From Actinospica sp035712985 (lineage in GTDB: Bacteria; Actinomycetota; Actinomycetes; Streptomycetales; Catenulisporaceae): DNA of 64,000 nucleotides. Of this stretch, positions 1 to 8,552 are shown piece by piece. The notes beneath the pieces were generated by a model. It had not been told where the DNA came from, did no database searches, and saw nothing but the letters and a program-made list of their open reading frames with translations. The stretch spans positions 1 to 64,000 of the forward strand of contig DASTAE010000013.1 of the NCBI GenBank assembly GCA_035712985.1, written 5' to 3'. The position numbers and the translations under genes were made by a program. Every line of letters begins with the position of its first letter. The first letter of the stretch is position 1.

Positions 1-877
1 GCACGAGGTGCACGTTCGGATCGTCGACCGCCGGCGTGTCCGCGCGCGGCGTGCCGATCAGGACCAGCGGGACGCCGCGGTGCTTCAGGCGCCGGTAGGC
101 GTCGAGGAGGACGTCCACGCCCTTGTGCGGGCCGAGCGCGCCGACGAACAGCAGGTATCCGTCCTCGGGGGGCAGGAAGTCGGGACGCGGCGTGGTCTCC
201 GCGAGTTCGGCCAGGTCCTCGGCGACCATGCTCGGCACGAGGTCGATCTCCATGTCCGGCGGCAGCACCTGCCGCGCGGCGGCCGCGACGGTGCCGCTGA
301 TCGCGAGGTAGGCGTCGGCGCGCCGCAGCATCCCGCGTCCGGCGTACTGCCCGATCGCGAGCGCGGGCCCGCGGACCGGGCCGTAGTCCTTCGTCGCGCA
401 GCCGACGCACTTGGCGAGGGCCGGCCCGCTGCACGTACGGCCCTCGTGCTGGTAGGTCTTCTTCGCGCAGGACAGGCCGTAGTCGTGCAGGGTGACGACG
501 TGGCCCGGACCCTCCGGCGAGGCGTCGTAGAGCGGGTAGTACGAGTACTCGAGCCAGCTGTGGCTGTGCACGATGTCCGGCCCGGCCTCGGCGATCGCCT
601 TGCGCAGCGAGGCCATCGCGCCCGGGTCGGGGAACGTCGGGTGGAAGGGCCGGTTCGGGTCGGCGTAGAGCCGGGACACGCGGGTCGACCAGCCGTTGAT
701 CCGCACGACGCGGACCCCGTCGATCTCCTCGCGCTCCGGCAGGTCGCCGGTCCGCAGGGCGATCACGGTGACTTCGTGCCCGTACTTCTGCACCGATTCG
801 CGGGACAGGGTCTCGACGTGGCGTTCGAGGCCGCCGATGGTCGGCCGGTAGAAGTCGGTGAGCTGGACGATGCGCAC
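1..877 (-). CDS. GT4-family glycosyltransferase (3' end cut by window)
   Basis: Reading the minus strand from a GTG at 877 gives an open frame to the window edge (292 codons). The N-terminus reads VRIVQLTDFYRPTIGGLERH, the usual start of a GT-B fold GT4 enzyme with its Gly-rich nucleotide-sugar loop. Further on are a HSHSWLEYS-like segment and FVGALGPHKGVDVLL, the hinge into the second Rossmann domain. The product probably adds a sugar to a lipid-linked surface glycan in the cytoplasm. An AAAGG ribosome-binding site lies about 10 nt before the GTG. It follows the flippase gene by 51 bp and is probably the last visible gene of that operon. The C-terminal domain with the E-x7-E motif lies outside the window. 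Confidence 0.8.
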   Translation of the reverse strand, partial: MRIVQLTDFYRPTIGGLERHVETLSRESVQKYGHEVTVIALRTGDLPEREEIDGVRVVRINGWSTRVSRLYADPNRPFHPTFPDPGAMASLRKAIAEAGPDIVHSHSWLEYSYYPLYDASPEGPGHVVTLHDYGLSCAKKTYQHEGRTCSGPALAKCVGCATKDYGPVRGPALAIGQYAGRGMLRRADAYLAISGTVAAAARQVLPPDMEIDLVPSMVAEDLAELAETTPRPDFLPPEDGYLLFVGALGPHKGVDVLLDAYRRLKHRGVPLVLIGTPRADTPAVDDPNVHLV

Positions 878-928
878 GGCCGGGCGGCCTTTCTGTTCGG
901 GGGCGGTACCGGAGGAGGCGGGGCCGGT

Positions 929-2233
929 CTACTCGCGCGGCGGGAGCAGGGCGCGGCGGAACGCGAGCACGGCGAGGGCGCCGAAGATCTGCGCGCCGAG
1001 CCAGGCCTCGCCGGCCCCGAGGATGCCGAGACGCGGGGTGCAGACCCAGGCGCCGACCAGCGAGATCAGCGCGATCGCGAGGTTCAGCAGGGCGGCGCGC
1101 GGCAGCAGGTTCCTGACCCGCAGGGTGGCGACCGCGACGTTGCTGACCGTGTCGGGGAAGGCGGACAGGACCAGCGCGACCAGCAGCGTGTAGCCCGCGG
1201 TGTATCCGGGCCCGAACAGCCGCAGCACGAACACGCCGATGGCGCACAGGATCGCGGACGGGGCGATGATGGCCAGCAGCGTGATCCGCATCGACCGCAG
1301 CGACAGTCTCCTGAGCCCCGCGCTGTCGTGGCTGCCCTCGGCGAACAGCGCCTGCGAGACCGCCGGGCTGATCATGAAGATGGCGCTGCCGATCATCCAG
1401 GTGGTGTAGAAGTACGCGTTCTCGGCCGGCCCGAGGCGCGCGGTCACGACCACCGGGAGCAGGTACGTCGGCAGCAGTCCGCAGACGCTGATCGCGTGGT
1501 GGCCGAGCGAGGGGCGGATGAGCAGGCCCAGCTCGCCGGGCATCTCGCGCAGCCGCACCCGGCCGAGGCGGTGCAGTGCGACGTGGCACTCGATCAGGCC
1601 GGCGAGCGTGCCGAGCAGCCCGCCGACGGCCCACGTCGCGACGATGCCGACCGCGTCGGCGTGGGGGAGGGCGACCCCGAGGACGGCGAGGCCGCCCAGC
1701 TTGACGACCGCCGTCACGCCGTTTCGCCCCAGCATCAGGTCGCTGCGGCGCTCGGCGATGAACAGGTAGTCGAGGATTCCGGATCCCGTCCAGCCGACCG
1801 CGCCGAGCACGAACCAGACCCCGAACACGGGGTCGCGGCTGAGCGCGCGCAGAGCGGGGACGAGCGCGCCGAGCGGCAGCACGGCGACGGCGGCCAGGAC
1901 GAGCGTGACCAGCGTGGTGGCGAGGAAGGTCGAGACGACCGTGGTCAGCCACTGCTCGCGGGTACGCCGCTGCGGGATGCGCGCGATCAGCCCTCCCCCG
2001 GCGCCCATGTGGACGCCGAGGGAGATGATCACGAGCGCCGAGGTGGCCGCCGCGCCGAGTCCGACCTCCGCGGGCGGCATCCGCCGCGCGGCGAGGGTCC
2101 AGTAGCCGTAGCCGAGGACCGCGTTGACCACGCTCGTGCCCATGATGCCGAAGCTGTTGCGGGTCAGCGAGCGCATCGCCGTCCGCGGCGCCCGGCTCGG
2201 GGCGGCCGGGCCCGCGGCCTCAGCCGTCGCCAC
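929..2233 (-). CDS. Wzx/MurJ-like polysaccharide flippase, polytopic membrane protein
   Basis: 434 residues with about 12-14 predicted hydrophobic helices spread over the whole length, the layout of the oligosaccharide flippase (MATE/MOP) superfamily. An N-terminal Arg-containing segment (RSLTRNSFG) runs into the first helix (VVNAVLGYGYWTLAA), as in Wzx proteins. By family knowledge it would move undecaprenyl-linked oligosaccharide across the membrane. Its start overlaps the preceding gene by 14 nt, so it is translationally coupled to the polysaccharide operon. A later start at the MRSLTRN methionine is possible. The lipid-linked substrate cannot be read from sequence. Confidence 0.8.
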   Translation of the reverse strand: MATAEAAGPAAPSRAPRTAMRSLTRNSFGIMGTSVVNAVLGYGYWTLAARRMPPAEVGLGAAATSALVIISLGVHMGAGGGLIARIPQRRTREQWLTTVVSTFLATTLVTLVLAAVAVLPLGALVPALRALSRDPVFGVWFVLGAVGWTGSGILDYLFIAERRSDLMLGRNGVTAVVKLGGLAVLGVALPHADAVGIVATWAVGGLLGTLAGLIECHVALHRLGRVRLREMPGELGLLIRPSLGHHAISVCGLLPTYLLPVVVTARLGPAENAYFYTTWMIGSAIFMISPAVSQALFAEGSHDSAGLRRLSLRSMRITLLAIIAPSAILCAIGVFVLRLFGPGYTAGYTLLVALVLSAFPDTVSNVAVATLRVRNLLPRAALLNLAIALISLVGAWVCTPRLGILGAGEAWLGAQIFGALAVLAFRRALLPPRE

Positions 2234-3074
2234 AGCCCTGGCCCTTCCGGGCGGTCTGCACGTAGAAGTCCACGGCGCGCAGCTGGCTGCCGCCCTGCTC
2301 CAGGACGAGGCGGATCTGGTGCTCGCACGCGGCGGTGCCCGGAACCGTGACCGAGACCTGCGCGGTCGCGGTGTTCGGGCCGGTCGTCCGCACGGGCGCG
2401 TCGGTGCCGGCCGGCTCGCCGTCGACGTACGTCGCGACGGTCAGGTCGGAGGCGGACACGCCGCCCGCGCCGCCGATGCCGAGCGGGACCTGCAGCGTCT
2501 CGCCGGCGGTCGCCTGCATGACGCCCTGGAGCCTGGTGTACGAGCCCGCGAGGTAGAAGGTCATGTACCCGGATGGCTTGGTCGTCGGGAGCTTCGCGAC
2601 CGCGCCCCACAGCAGGGCTCCGGAGGCGAGGAACGCGACCGTGAACAGCGCGGCGATCCGGACGCCGGGCAGCGCGGCGCGCAGGCCGGTGACCGGATCG
2701 CGCTCGAGGAGGTTCAGCGGCAGCAGGACGCCGCTCAGCCAGAGCGGCAGCGTGGACAGCGGCACGTGGCCGAGCACGAGGTTCGCCAGCAGGCCCGCGA
2801 GGATCAGCGCGACGCAGCTGAACAAGACCGACAGCAGCGTGACGAACTGGCCCGAGGTCTTCGCGCCGAGCCCGAGGGCCGCGGCGAGCGCGCGGCCCGG
2901 AATCCAGAACAGGCAGGGCAGCACGAGCACGGCGCGGGCCGGGCCGCCGGGCACGGCCAGGTGGCCCAGGACGCCGACGAGCAGCAGCGCGGCCGGCGGC
3001 ACGAGGCGGCCGAGGACGACCGGGCCCGAGGTGCTCCCGCGGGTCTCGGTCTCGATGACGGTGGAGCTGCTCAC
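2220..3074 (-). CDS. Membrane protein with C-terminal extracellular beta domain (DUF1616-like)
   Basis: 284 residues, starting at a GTG that overlaps the upstream stop (GTGA). The first ~165 residues hold four or five hydrophobic helices; the rest (from about TTKPSGYMTFYL) looks like an extracytoplasmic Ig/CARDB-like beta domain, ending near a CEHQIRLVLEQ segment. The layout resembles DUF1616-type membrane proteins often found beside glycosyltransferases in actinobacterial and archaeal surface-glycan loci. No catalytic motif is visible. A role in assembly or export of the surface polymer is inferred only from its position between a GT-C-like membrane protein and the flippase. The frame stays open upstream through the neighbouring gene, but that part is antisense-like low-complexity sequence and is not coding. 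Confidence 0.65.
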   Translation of the reverse strand: MSSSTVIETETRGSTSGPVVLGRLVPPAALLLVGVLGHLAVPGGPARAVLVLPCLFWIPGRALAAALGLGAKTSGQFVTLLSVLFSCVALILAGLLANLVLGHVPLSTLPLWLSGVLLPLNLLERDPVTGLRAALPGVRIAALFTVAFLASGALLWGAVAKLPTTKPSGYMTFYLAGSYTRLQGVMQATAGETLQVPLGIGGAGGVSASDLTVATYVDGEPAGTDAPVRTTGPNTATAQVSVTVPGTAACEHQIRLVLEQGGSQLRAVDFYVQTARKGQGCGDG

Positions 3075-5029
3075 TGCGCCCCCTTGGCTTCGGCGGCCGC
3101 ACCGGCCGCGCGCGGGTCGTGGATCGCGGAGAAGTCGAAGCGGTAGACGGCGTAGTCGTCGCTGTCGAAGACCTCGGTGGTCCACGGCAGGAAGTCGTAG
3201 CGGTCCAGCTTCGGCACGGTGATCGGGTCGCGGCCGCCGTAGGCGAAGGGCTCGTCGGGCTCGAAGAACACCCCGACCTCGGGCAGCTGCGTCGCCATCC
3301 GCTTGTCGATGATCAGGTAGGCGTAGTGCGAGGAGCTGAGCTCGTACACGAGGTAGGAGCCGGGCGGGCCGTCGTTGAAGTAGAGGTCGTAGGTCGGGAA
3401 GCCGATCGCGGGGGACGCGGGCTCGGCGTCGGCGTCGCGGACCAGGATCAGGCCGGTGTAGCGGTCGGTCACGATGTGCTGCTGCGGGCCGAGGTTCTGG
3501 CCGAACCAGGCGGCGAGCCCGACCAGCTCGGGGGTGACCGAGCGGGTGTCGGAGCCGAAGACGAACGGACCGGGGAAGCGGTAGTCCGTGTCCAGGCCCG
3601 CGGCGACGTTGCCGACGAAGGCGTCGCCGGCGACGAGCAGTGCCGCGGTCCCGGCGGCGATCAGGGTGCGGCCGCGCAGCTTCGCGAGGCGGTCGAGGCC
3701 CGCGAGGATGACCGGGGTGACGAGCGTGGCCACGCCGATGTACGTGAAGCCCCAGCTGCGCCGCGCGCCCTCCGCGCCGAACTCGACCAGGATGAACGGC
3801 AGCGAGGGGAAGTAGAGCAGGCCGAAGAGCATCAGGGCCAGGCGCATCGGCTCCTCGCGGCGCTCCTTGCGCGTCGTGCGCCGCCACAGCCAGAGCGCGA
3901 TCAGGACGAGCGCGAAGGCCAGCAGCGGAACCGTGTACGACGAGTACTTCTCGTAGAAGGGCTCGGTCGCGCCCTGGAACAGCGAGCGCGTGCCGCCCTT
4001 GCTGGAGAACATGTTCAGCAGCTGGCTCGCGCCGCCGCCGAGGTAGGGCGAGAGGTAGCCGAAGGTGGCCGGGGCGACGAGGACGAGCCAGCAGACGGCC
4101 GTGCCGACGATGCCGAGGAACACGCCGACCGTGGTCCACGCGACGGCCTTCGAGACCAGTCCGCGCCACGCGGCGAGCAGGGTCGTCGCGCAGACGACCA
4201 GCAGCAGGAGCGAGAGGAAGACCGTGGTCAGGTGGTGCGTGGTGATGACGCCGAAGCCGGCGACGATCGCGCCGCCCGCCCAGGCGATCCGCTCGCGGGC
4301 GGTCTCGGCGCGGTGCGCGCGGGCCAGGCAGGCGAGGCACCAGAGGAAGAAGGGCATCGCGAGCGACTCGTACGCGAACTCCGTGTCGAAGTACATGAAG
4401 CTGGAGTTCAGGCTGTAGACGAGCGCGACGACGGCGCCGGCGCGCTGGTCGCCGAAGACCGTGTCGCCGAGCGAGTAGGCGCCGAAGGTGGCCAGGATGT
4501 GCGCGACGACGAGGATCAGGATCGCGCTCTGCCAGACCGACAGGCCGGTCGAGTCGCTGATCGAGGCGGTCACGATGTGCAGGCCGGGGAAGCGCGCGAC
4601 GATGCCGATGATGTAGTTCGGCTGGAACAGGTGCCCGCTCACGGCGAGGTCGGCGGCCTGGCGCCACTGCGCGATCTCGTCGTGGAAGAGCGGCTGGGCG
4701 GGGTCGCGCAGCAGCTTCGGCACGTAGGTGAACAGCGCGTAGACCAGCAGCCAGCCGAAGCGCAGGCGCGAGGAGACGCGCCGGGAGCTGATCACGGCGG
4801 CGGCCGGGAGGAACAGCAGCAGGGCGCCGATCCAGAAGATCGCGAAGTAGCCGATGCCGTGTCCGTCGTTCGAGGCGATGGAGTAGGCGAGGGCGATCAG
4901 CAGCGCGCCGACGGTGGCGCAGAGCCACGGCGCGAGCCAGGTGACGAGGGGGTTCGCGGCCAGCGGGTGGCGCCGCTCCCGCGGCTGCTCGACCTCCTCG
5001 GCGGCGGCCTCGATCATCGTGTCGGTCAT
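3071..5029 (-). CDS. Polytopic membrane protein, GT-C glycosyltransferase-like
   Basis: 652 residues beginning MTDTMIEAAAEEVEQ at an ATG that overlaps the upstream stop (ATGA). About 12 hydrophobic helices fill residues 35-430, and a soluble C-terminal part of about 200 residues follows. Between helices lies an extracellular loop with FHDEIAQW, an acidic pair at the place where GT-C enzymes (mannosyl/arabinosyltransferases, PMT-like) carry their catalytic Asp/Glu. This suggests a polyprenyl-phosphate-sugar-dependent transferase working outside the membrane on the same glycan as the neighbouring GT4s. The family assignment is inferred from topology and this motif. It could also be a polymerase or a structural membrane protein of the pathway. 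Confidence 0.65.
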   Translation of the reverse strand: MTDTMIEAAAEEVEQPRERRHPLAANPLVTWLAPWLCATVGALLIALAYSIASNDGHGIGYFAIFWIGALLLFLPAAAVISSRRVSSRLRFGWLLVYALFTYVPKLLRDPAQPLFHDEIAQWRQAADLAVSGHLFQPNYIIGIVARFPGLHIVTASISDSTGLSVWQSAILILVVAHILATFGAYSLGDTVFGDQRAGAVVALVYSLNSSFMYFDTEFAYESLAMPFFLWCLACLARAHRAETARERIAWAGGAIVAGFGVITTHHLTTVFLSLLLLVVCATTLLAAWRGLVSKAVAWTTVGVFLGIVGTAVCWLVLVAPATFGYLSPYLGGGASQLLNMFSSKGGTRSLFQGATEPFYEKYSSYTVPLLAFALVLIALWLWRRTTRKERREEPMRLALMLFGLLYFPSLPFILVEFGAEGARRSWGFTYIGVATLVTPVILAGLDRLAKLRGRTLIAAGTAALLVAGDAFVGNVAAGLDTDYRFPGPFVFGSDTRSVTPELVGLAAWFGQNLGPQQHIVTDRYTGLILVRDADAEPASPAIGFPTYDLYFNDGPPGSYLVYELSSSHYAYLIIDKRMATQLPEVGVFFEPDEPFAYGGRDPITVPKLDRYDFLPWTTEVFDSDDYAVYRFDFSAIHDPRAAGAAAEAKGAQ

Positions 5030-6165
5030 GCGAGGGCTCCCGCCGGCTCGTCGACGCGCTCGGCGGCGGCCAGCGAGCGGTAGAGGTCCGCGAGGCTCGC
5101 GGCGACCTCGTCCCAGTTCGGGACGGGGGACGGCGCGTCGGCGGGCTGCCGGTCGGCGGCGAGTGCGCCGGCGAGCTCGTCGGCGAGCGCGGGCGCGTCG
5201 GCGTCCGCGGGGACGAGCGTCGCGTAGCCCGAGGCGGTGAACTGCCTGTGCGCCGGGATGTCGGACAGCACGACGCGGGCGCCGGCGGCGAGCGCCTCGG
5301 CCGGGGCGAGTCCGTAGGCCTCGTGCTCGGAGAGGCTGCACAGCACGGAGGCGGTGCGCAGCCAGCGGTGCAGTTCGGCGTCCTCGACGCGGCCGAGGAA
5401 GCGGACGGCGCCGGCCGGGCAGGCGTCGGCGGCTAGCGCCTCGAGCCGCGCGCGGTCGGGGCCGGTGCCGATCACCACGAGCCGGGGCGGCGCGGCCCCG
5501 TCCCGGGCGAGCACGCCGAAGGCGGCGATCAGGCGGTCGACGCGCTTGTACGTTTCGAGCCTGCCGACGCTGAGAACGGTCGGGGCCTCGCCGACGAGGG
5601 GCGCTGCGGCGCGGAGGGTGTCGGTGTCCACCGCGTTCGGGATCACGCTGATCTTGCTCACCGCTTTCGGGAATCTGCTGCGGAACAGGTCTGCCTCGGA
5701 CGGGGACACGCACACGATCGACCGCGAGGCGGCGACGGCGGCGCGGCCCACCGGCGTGTAGAGGCGGTGCAGCAGCGCGCGCGCCTCCGTGTGGCCGGTG
5801 CCGTGGAAATGGGGGCTGAGGACATAGGGGACGCCGGACGCGCGCCGCGCGGTGACGAGCGCGGCGCCGACGCCGACGAGGGCGTGGTAGCTGTGGCCGT
5901 GCACGACGTCGTACTCGGCGGCGTGCTTCGCGAGATGGCTGTAGAGGCCGGGGGCGAGCCGGAGGTTCTCGGCCCGGTTCGAGCGGAAGCGGCGGACGAC
6001 GACCCCTGATTCGGTCTCGACGTCCGGGAGGTCCCCGTTCCGCTCCTGCGCCAGCACCTCGACCTCGTGTCCGGCACGCGCGAGGGCTCGGGCGCTGTGC
6101 GCGACGACCGCCTCCACCCCGCCGGGCGCGGGCGGATAGCCCGGGCCGACGATCGCGATCCTCAT
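5026..6165 (-). CDS. GT4-family glycosyltransferase
   Basis: 379 residues, the usual length for a GT-B fold GT4 enzyme. The N-terminus MRIAIVGPGYPPAPGGVEAV is the donor/acceptor loop. The C-terminal domain contains the E-x7-E nucleotide-sugar motif in SEHEAYGLAPAEALAAG. GHSYHALVG lies in the N-domain, at the usual position of an acceptor-site His. Both ends are coupled to neighbours by ATGA overlaps. It transfers a sugar from a nucleotide donor in the cytoplasm; sugar identity cannot be predicted. Confidence 0.85.
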   Translation of the reverse strand: MRIAIVGPGYPPAPGGVEAVVAHSARALARAGHEVEVLAQERNGDLPDVETESGVVVRRFRSNRAENLRLAPGLYSHLAKHAAEYDVVHGHSYHALVGVGAALVTARRASGVPYVLSPHFHGTGHTEARALLHRLYTPVGRAAVAASRSIVCVSPSEADLFRSRFPKAVSKISVIPNAVDTDTLRAAAPLVGEAPTVLSVGRLETYKRVDRLIAAFGVLARDGAAPPRLVVIGTGPDRARLEALAADACPAGAVRFLGRVEDAELHRWLRTASVLCSLSEHEAYGLAPAEALAAGARVVLSDIPAHRQFTASGYATLVPADADAPALADELAGALAADRQPADAPSPVPNWDEVAASLADLYRSLAAAERVDEPAGALA

Positions 6166-7292
6166 GCCGGGGCCTCCGCCGCCAGGTCGAGCACGGCGCG
6201 CGCGTTGCGCTCCCAGGAGTGCGGGTCGGCGAAGCGCTGGCCGGCCGTCGTGCGCGCCTTGCGCAGCGCCTCGACCAGGCCTTCGACGTCTTCGGGCTCG
6301 ACCATGACCGCGCCCGCGTACTCCTGCGCGGCCTCGGTCAGCCCGCCGACCGAGCTGACGACGACGGCCATGCCGTTGCTCATCGCGATGTGCAGCGGGC
6401 CGCTGGCCGAGGAGCGCAGGTACGGCAGCACGAGCGCGTCGGCACGGGCGAAGTACTCCTTGGCCTCGTCGTCGGAGACGTAGCGGTTGACGACGGTGAT
6501 CCGGTCGCGATGCGGCGAGGCCTCGATCATCTCAAGGGGCTCGGTGTGGCCCTCCCAGGTCTCGCCGACCACGGTGAGGCTGAAGTCGCGCGCCTCCTCG
6601 GCCGAGAGCCGGTTGAAGGCCTCGACCAGGTACTTCAGGCCCTTGTAGGGACGGATCAGGCCGAAGAAGAGCAGCCGGAACGTGCCGTCCTCGGCCGGGA
6701 TCCGCTCGACCGCGTAGTGGTCGAAGGGTCCGTGCGGGATCACCGCGACCGGCCGGCCGGAGAGCTCGTAGATCGAGCCCAGCAGTTCCCTGTCGTGCTC
6801 CGAGTGCACGATGAACGCGTCAGAGTTCTTCAGTACGGAGGCGAAGACGCGGCGCGTGTAGGCGCCGACGAGCGGGATACGCAGTTCTCCGGTGTCCTGC
6901 ACCTCGTGGAACTCGACGACGACCTTGATCCCGAGGCGCTTGGCCGCCGCGGCGAGGGCCGCGTAGGTGTGCGCGACGGTGCCGGTCCACCACTGGAAGA
7001 CCAGCACGTCCGGGCGCTCGGTGCGCAGGTGCTCGAGCGCCGGGGCGAGCGTGGTTCCCCAGTACCAGTCCACGCCGTTGTAGACCTGGACGCGCTCGTC
7101 GTAGTCGATCTCCGTGACCTTGACGCCGACGTGCTTCCTACCCGGGTACAGGAAGCGCGGCAGCAGGCCGCGCATCAGGATCGCCGAGGCGGCGGCGTCC
7201 GGCTGGTCGGCGAGCGCGTTGGTCAGCCGGCAGGTGTAGTGGCTGACGCCTCCGGTGAACCGCCAGCCGGAGCCGACGACGCAGATCTTCAT
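6162..7292 (-). CDS. GT4-like glycosyltransferase with a degenerate E-x7-E motif
   Basis: 376 residues. The start MKICVVGSGWRFTGGVSHYT gives the N-terminal Rossmann loop, and LLFFGLIRPYKGLKYLVEAF is the typical GT4 phosphate-binding strand. In the C-domain the expected E-x7-E segment is replaced by SSASGPLHIAMSNGMAVV, which has no second Glu. The enzyme therefore belongs to a divergent GT4 branch or has changed donor binding. Coupled by ATGA overlaps to the GNAT gene upstream and the next GT4 downstream. Probably cytoplasmic and part of the same glycan pathway. Confidence 0.8.
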   Translation of the reverse strand: MKICVVGSGWRFTGGVSHYTCRLTNALADQPDAAASAILMRGLLPRFLYPGRKHVGVKVTEIDYDERVQVYNGVDWYWGTTLAPALEHLRTERPDVLVFQWWTGTVAHTYAALAAAAKRLGIKVVVEFHEVQDTGELRIPLVGAYTRRVFASVLKNSDAFIVHSEHDRELLGSIYELSGRPVAVIPHGPFDHYAVERIPAEDGTFRLLFFGLIRPYKGLKYLVEAFNRLSAEEARDFSLTVVGETWEGHTEPLEMIEASPHRDRITVVNRYVSDDEAKEYFARADALVLPYLRSSASGPLHIAMSNGMAVVVSSVGGLTEAAQEYAGAVMVEPEDVEGLVEALRKARTTAGQRFADPHSWERNARAVLDLAAEAPA

Positions 7293-8542
7293 GACTGCTC
7301 ACTTCCGTTTCCGCGGCCCGCCGCCTGCGCGGGGCCGGTGCCCGCGCGGTGGCGCCTGGTCTCCCTGCGGATGCCGGCGCCCTCGGCGGCGAGTGCGTAC
7401 GCGGTGTAGGCCAGCCGCGACCGGCGCCGGGGACCGCAGAGCACGAAATCGGGGTTCTGCACGACCTGCTCGCTCCAGCGGAGCTTGGCGACGTCGGGAC
7501 CCACGGAGAGGTTCAGCTCGTCGTGGCCGCGCTCGACGGCGCGCTCCCCGGCCGCCAGGTGCAGCAGGGTGACCGGGCTGACGTCCCACCAGCGCGGGTC
7601 CACGCCGCTGAAGGCCAGGTAGCTCGCGCGCGGCGCCAGTAGCACGCACTGCGCGGCGATCGGCTCGCCGTCCACGTCGACGGTGAGGATCTCGACCCGG
7701 CCGTGCTCGGCCAGCTTCGGCAGCGTCTCGGCGAGGAACGCGGAGCGCTCCGGGATGCCGAGCGCGTCGGGATGCCTGCGCGGGCCGGCGATCCCGGCGC
7801 GGGCCGCGTGCAGCCCGGCCAGGATCGGCCAGGCCGCGGCGACCTGCTCGCCGGTCGTGTGCGCCGTGACCGTCCACGGCAGCCCGGTCTTGGTGAGCCG
7901 GTTGCGGCCGCGGCGCACGCTCTCCTTGACGTTGCGCTTGAGCGAGCCGCGCAGCTCCTCCACCTCGGCGGGCAGCGGCAGAACGACCGCCGGACGGGTG
8001 GTCTTGTGCCGGATCAGCGCGTGGCCGGCCGCCTCGCCGGTCAGCCATTCGGGTTCGAACCAGCCCTGGTCGGACCCGATCGGCAGTTCGAGCCAGTCCC
8101 ATTCGGCGGAGTGCTCGCACCAGTGCTGGATCACCGCGCGGTGCACCGAGCGGCTCTCCTGCGGTTCGCTGAGCACCCCGGGCAGCTCGGTCAGCGCGTC
8201 GTGCGCGGTGCCGGTCCCGGCCATCTGCACCGTGCGGATCCACGGCCCTATCCGGCGGATGTAGCAGGGCGCGACCCCGACCAGGCGCTCGTCCCGCCAG
8301 ACGGCGAGCACCTCCAGCGAGGAGGCCTCGGCGAAGTGCCGGAACCAGTTCACGACCCACTCGGGCGCGGCGTACGGGTTGCGGGAGTCCGAGCTCTCGT
8401 AGAGCAGTTCCCACTCCGGCCGCAGCGCCAGGAGCTCGGCCGGGCTCCGATGCGCGGTGACCGTCAGGTGGGCGCCGTCGCGGCGCCGGCGGGGGCGGGC
8501 CCGCTCCGGCGGCGCGTGCTGCGCGGTGTCGACGATGGCCAT
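7289..8542 (-). CDS. GNAT-fold acyltransferase, CelD/BcsL (Acetyltransf_6) type
   Basis: 417 residues. An N-terminal Arg-rich stretch is followed by EWELLYESSDSRNPYAAPEW, a signature of the CelD/BcsL group, and a C-terminal half with ARAGIAG and the YLAFSGVDPRWWDVSPVTLL segment typical of double-GNAT acyltransferases. Such proteins are common in exopolysaccharide operons and are thought to acylate the glycan or a precursor from acyl-CoA; the substrate here is unknown. Overlaps the next gene by 4 nt. The start at 8542 gives a poorly conserved ~25-residue lead, so a later start is possible. Confidence 0.75.
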   Translation of the reverse strand: MAIVDTAQHAPPERARPRRRRDGAHLTVTAHRSPAELLALRPEWELLYESSDSRNPYAAPEWVVNWFRHFAEASSLEVLAVWRDERLVGVAPCYIRRIGPWIRTVQMAGTGTAHDALTELPGVLSEPQESRSVHRAVIQHWCEHSAEWDWLELPIGSDQGWFEPEWLTGEAAGHALIRHKTTRPAVVLPLPAEVEELRGSLKRNVKESVRRGRNRLTKTGLPWTVTAHTTGEQVAAAWPILAGLHAARAGIAGPRRHPDALGIPERSAFLAETLPKLAEHGRVEILTVDVDGEPIAAQCVLLAPRASYLAFSGVDPRWWDVSPVTLLHLAAGERAVERGHDELNLSVGPDVAKLRWSEQVVQNPDFVLCGPRRRSRLAYTAYALAAEGAGIRRETRRHRAGTGPAQAAGRGNGSEQS

Positions 8543-8552
8543 GGCGCGCGGC

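Noticed and set aside
8..2350. A 780-codon plus-strand open frame at the left edge
   Set aside because: Low-complexity Arg/Asp/Gln composition, antisense to the GT4 and flippase genes, which show real motifs.
2220..4928. A possible 902-residue fusion extending the DUF1616-like gene upstream
   Set aside because: The upstream part is out of frame with the real membrane protein gene and Arg-rich; only the part after GTG 3074 shows real protein features.
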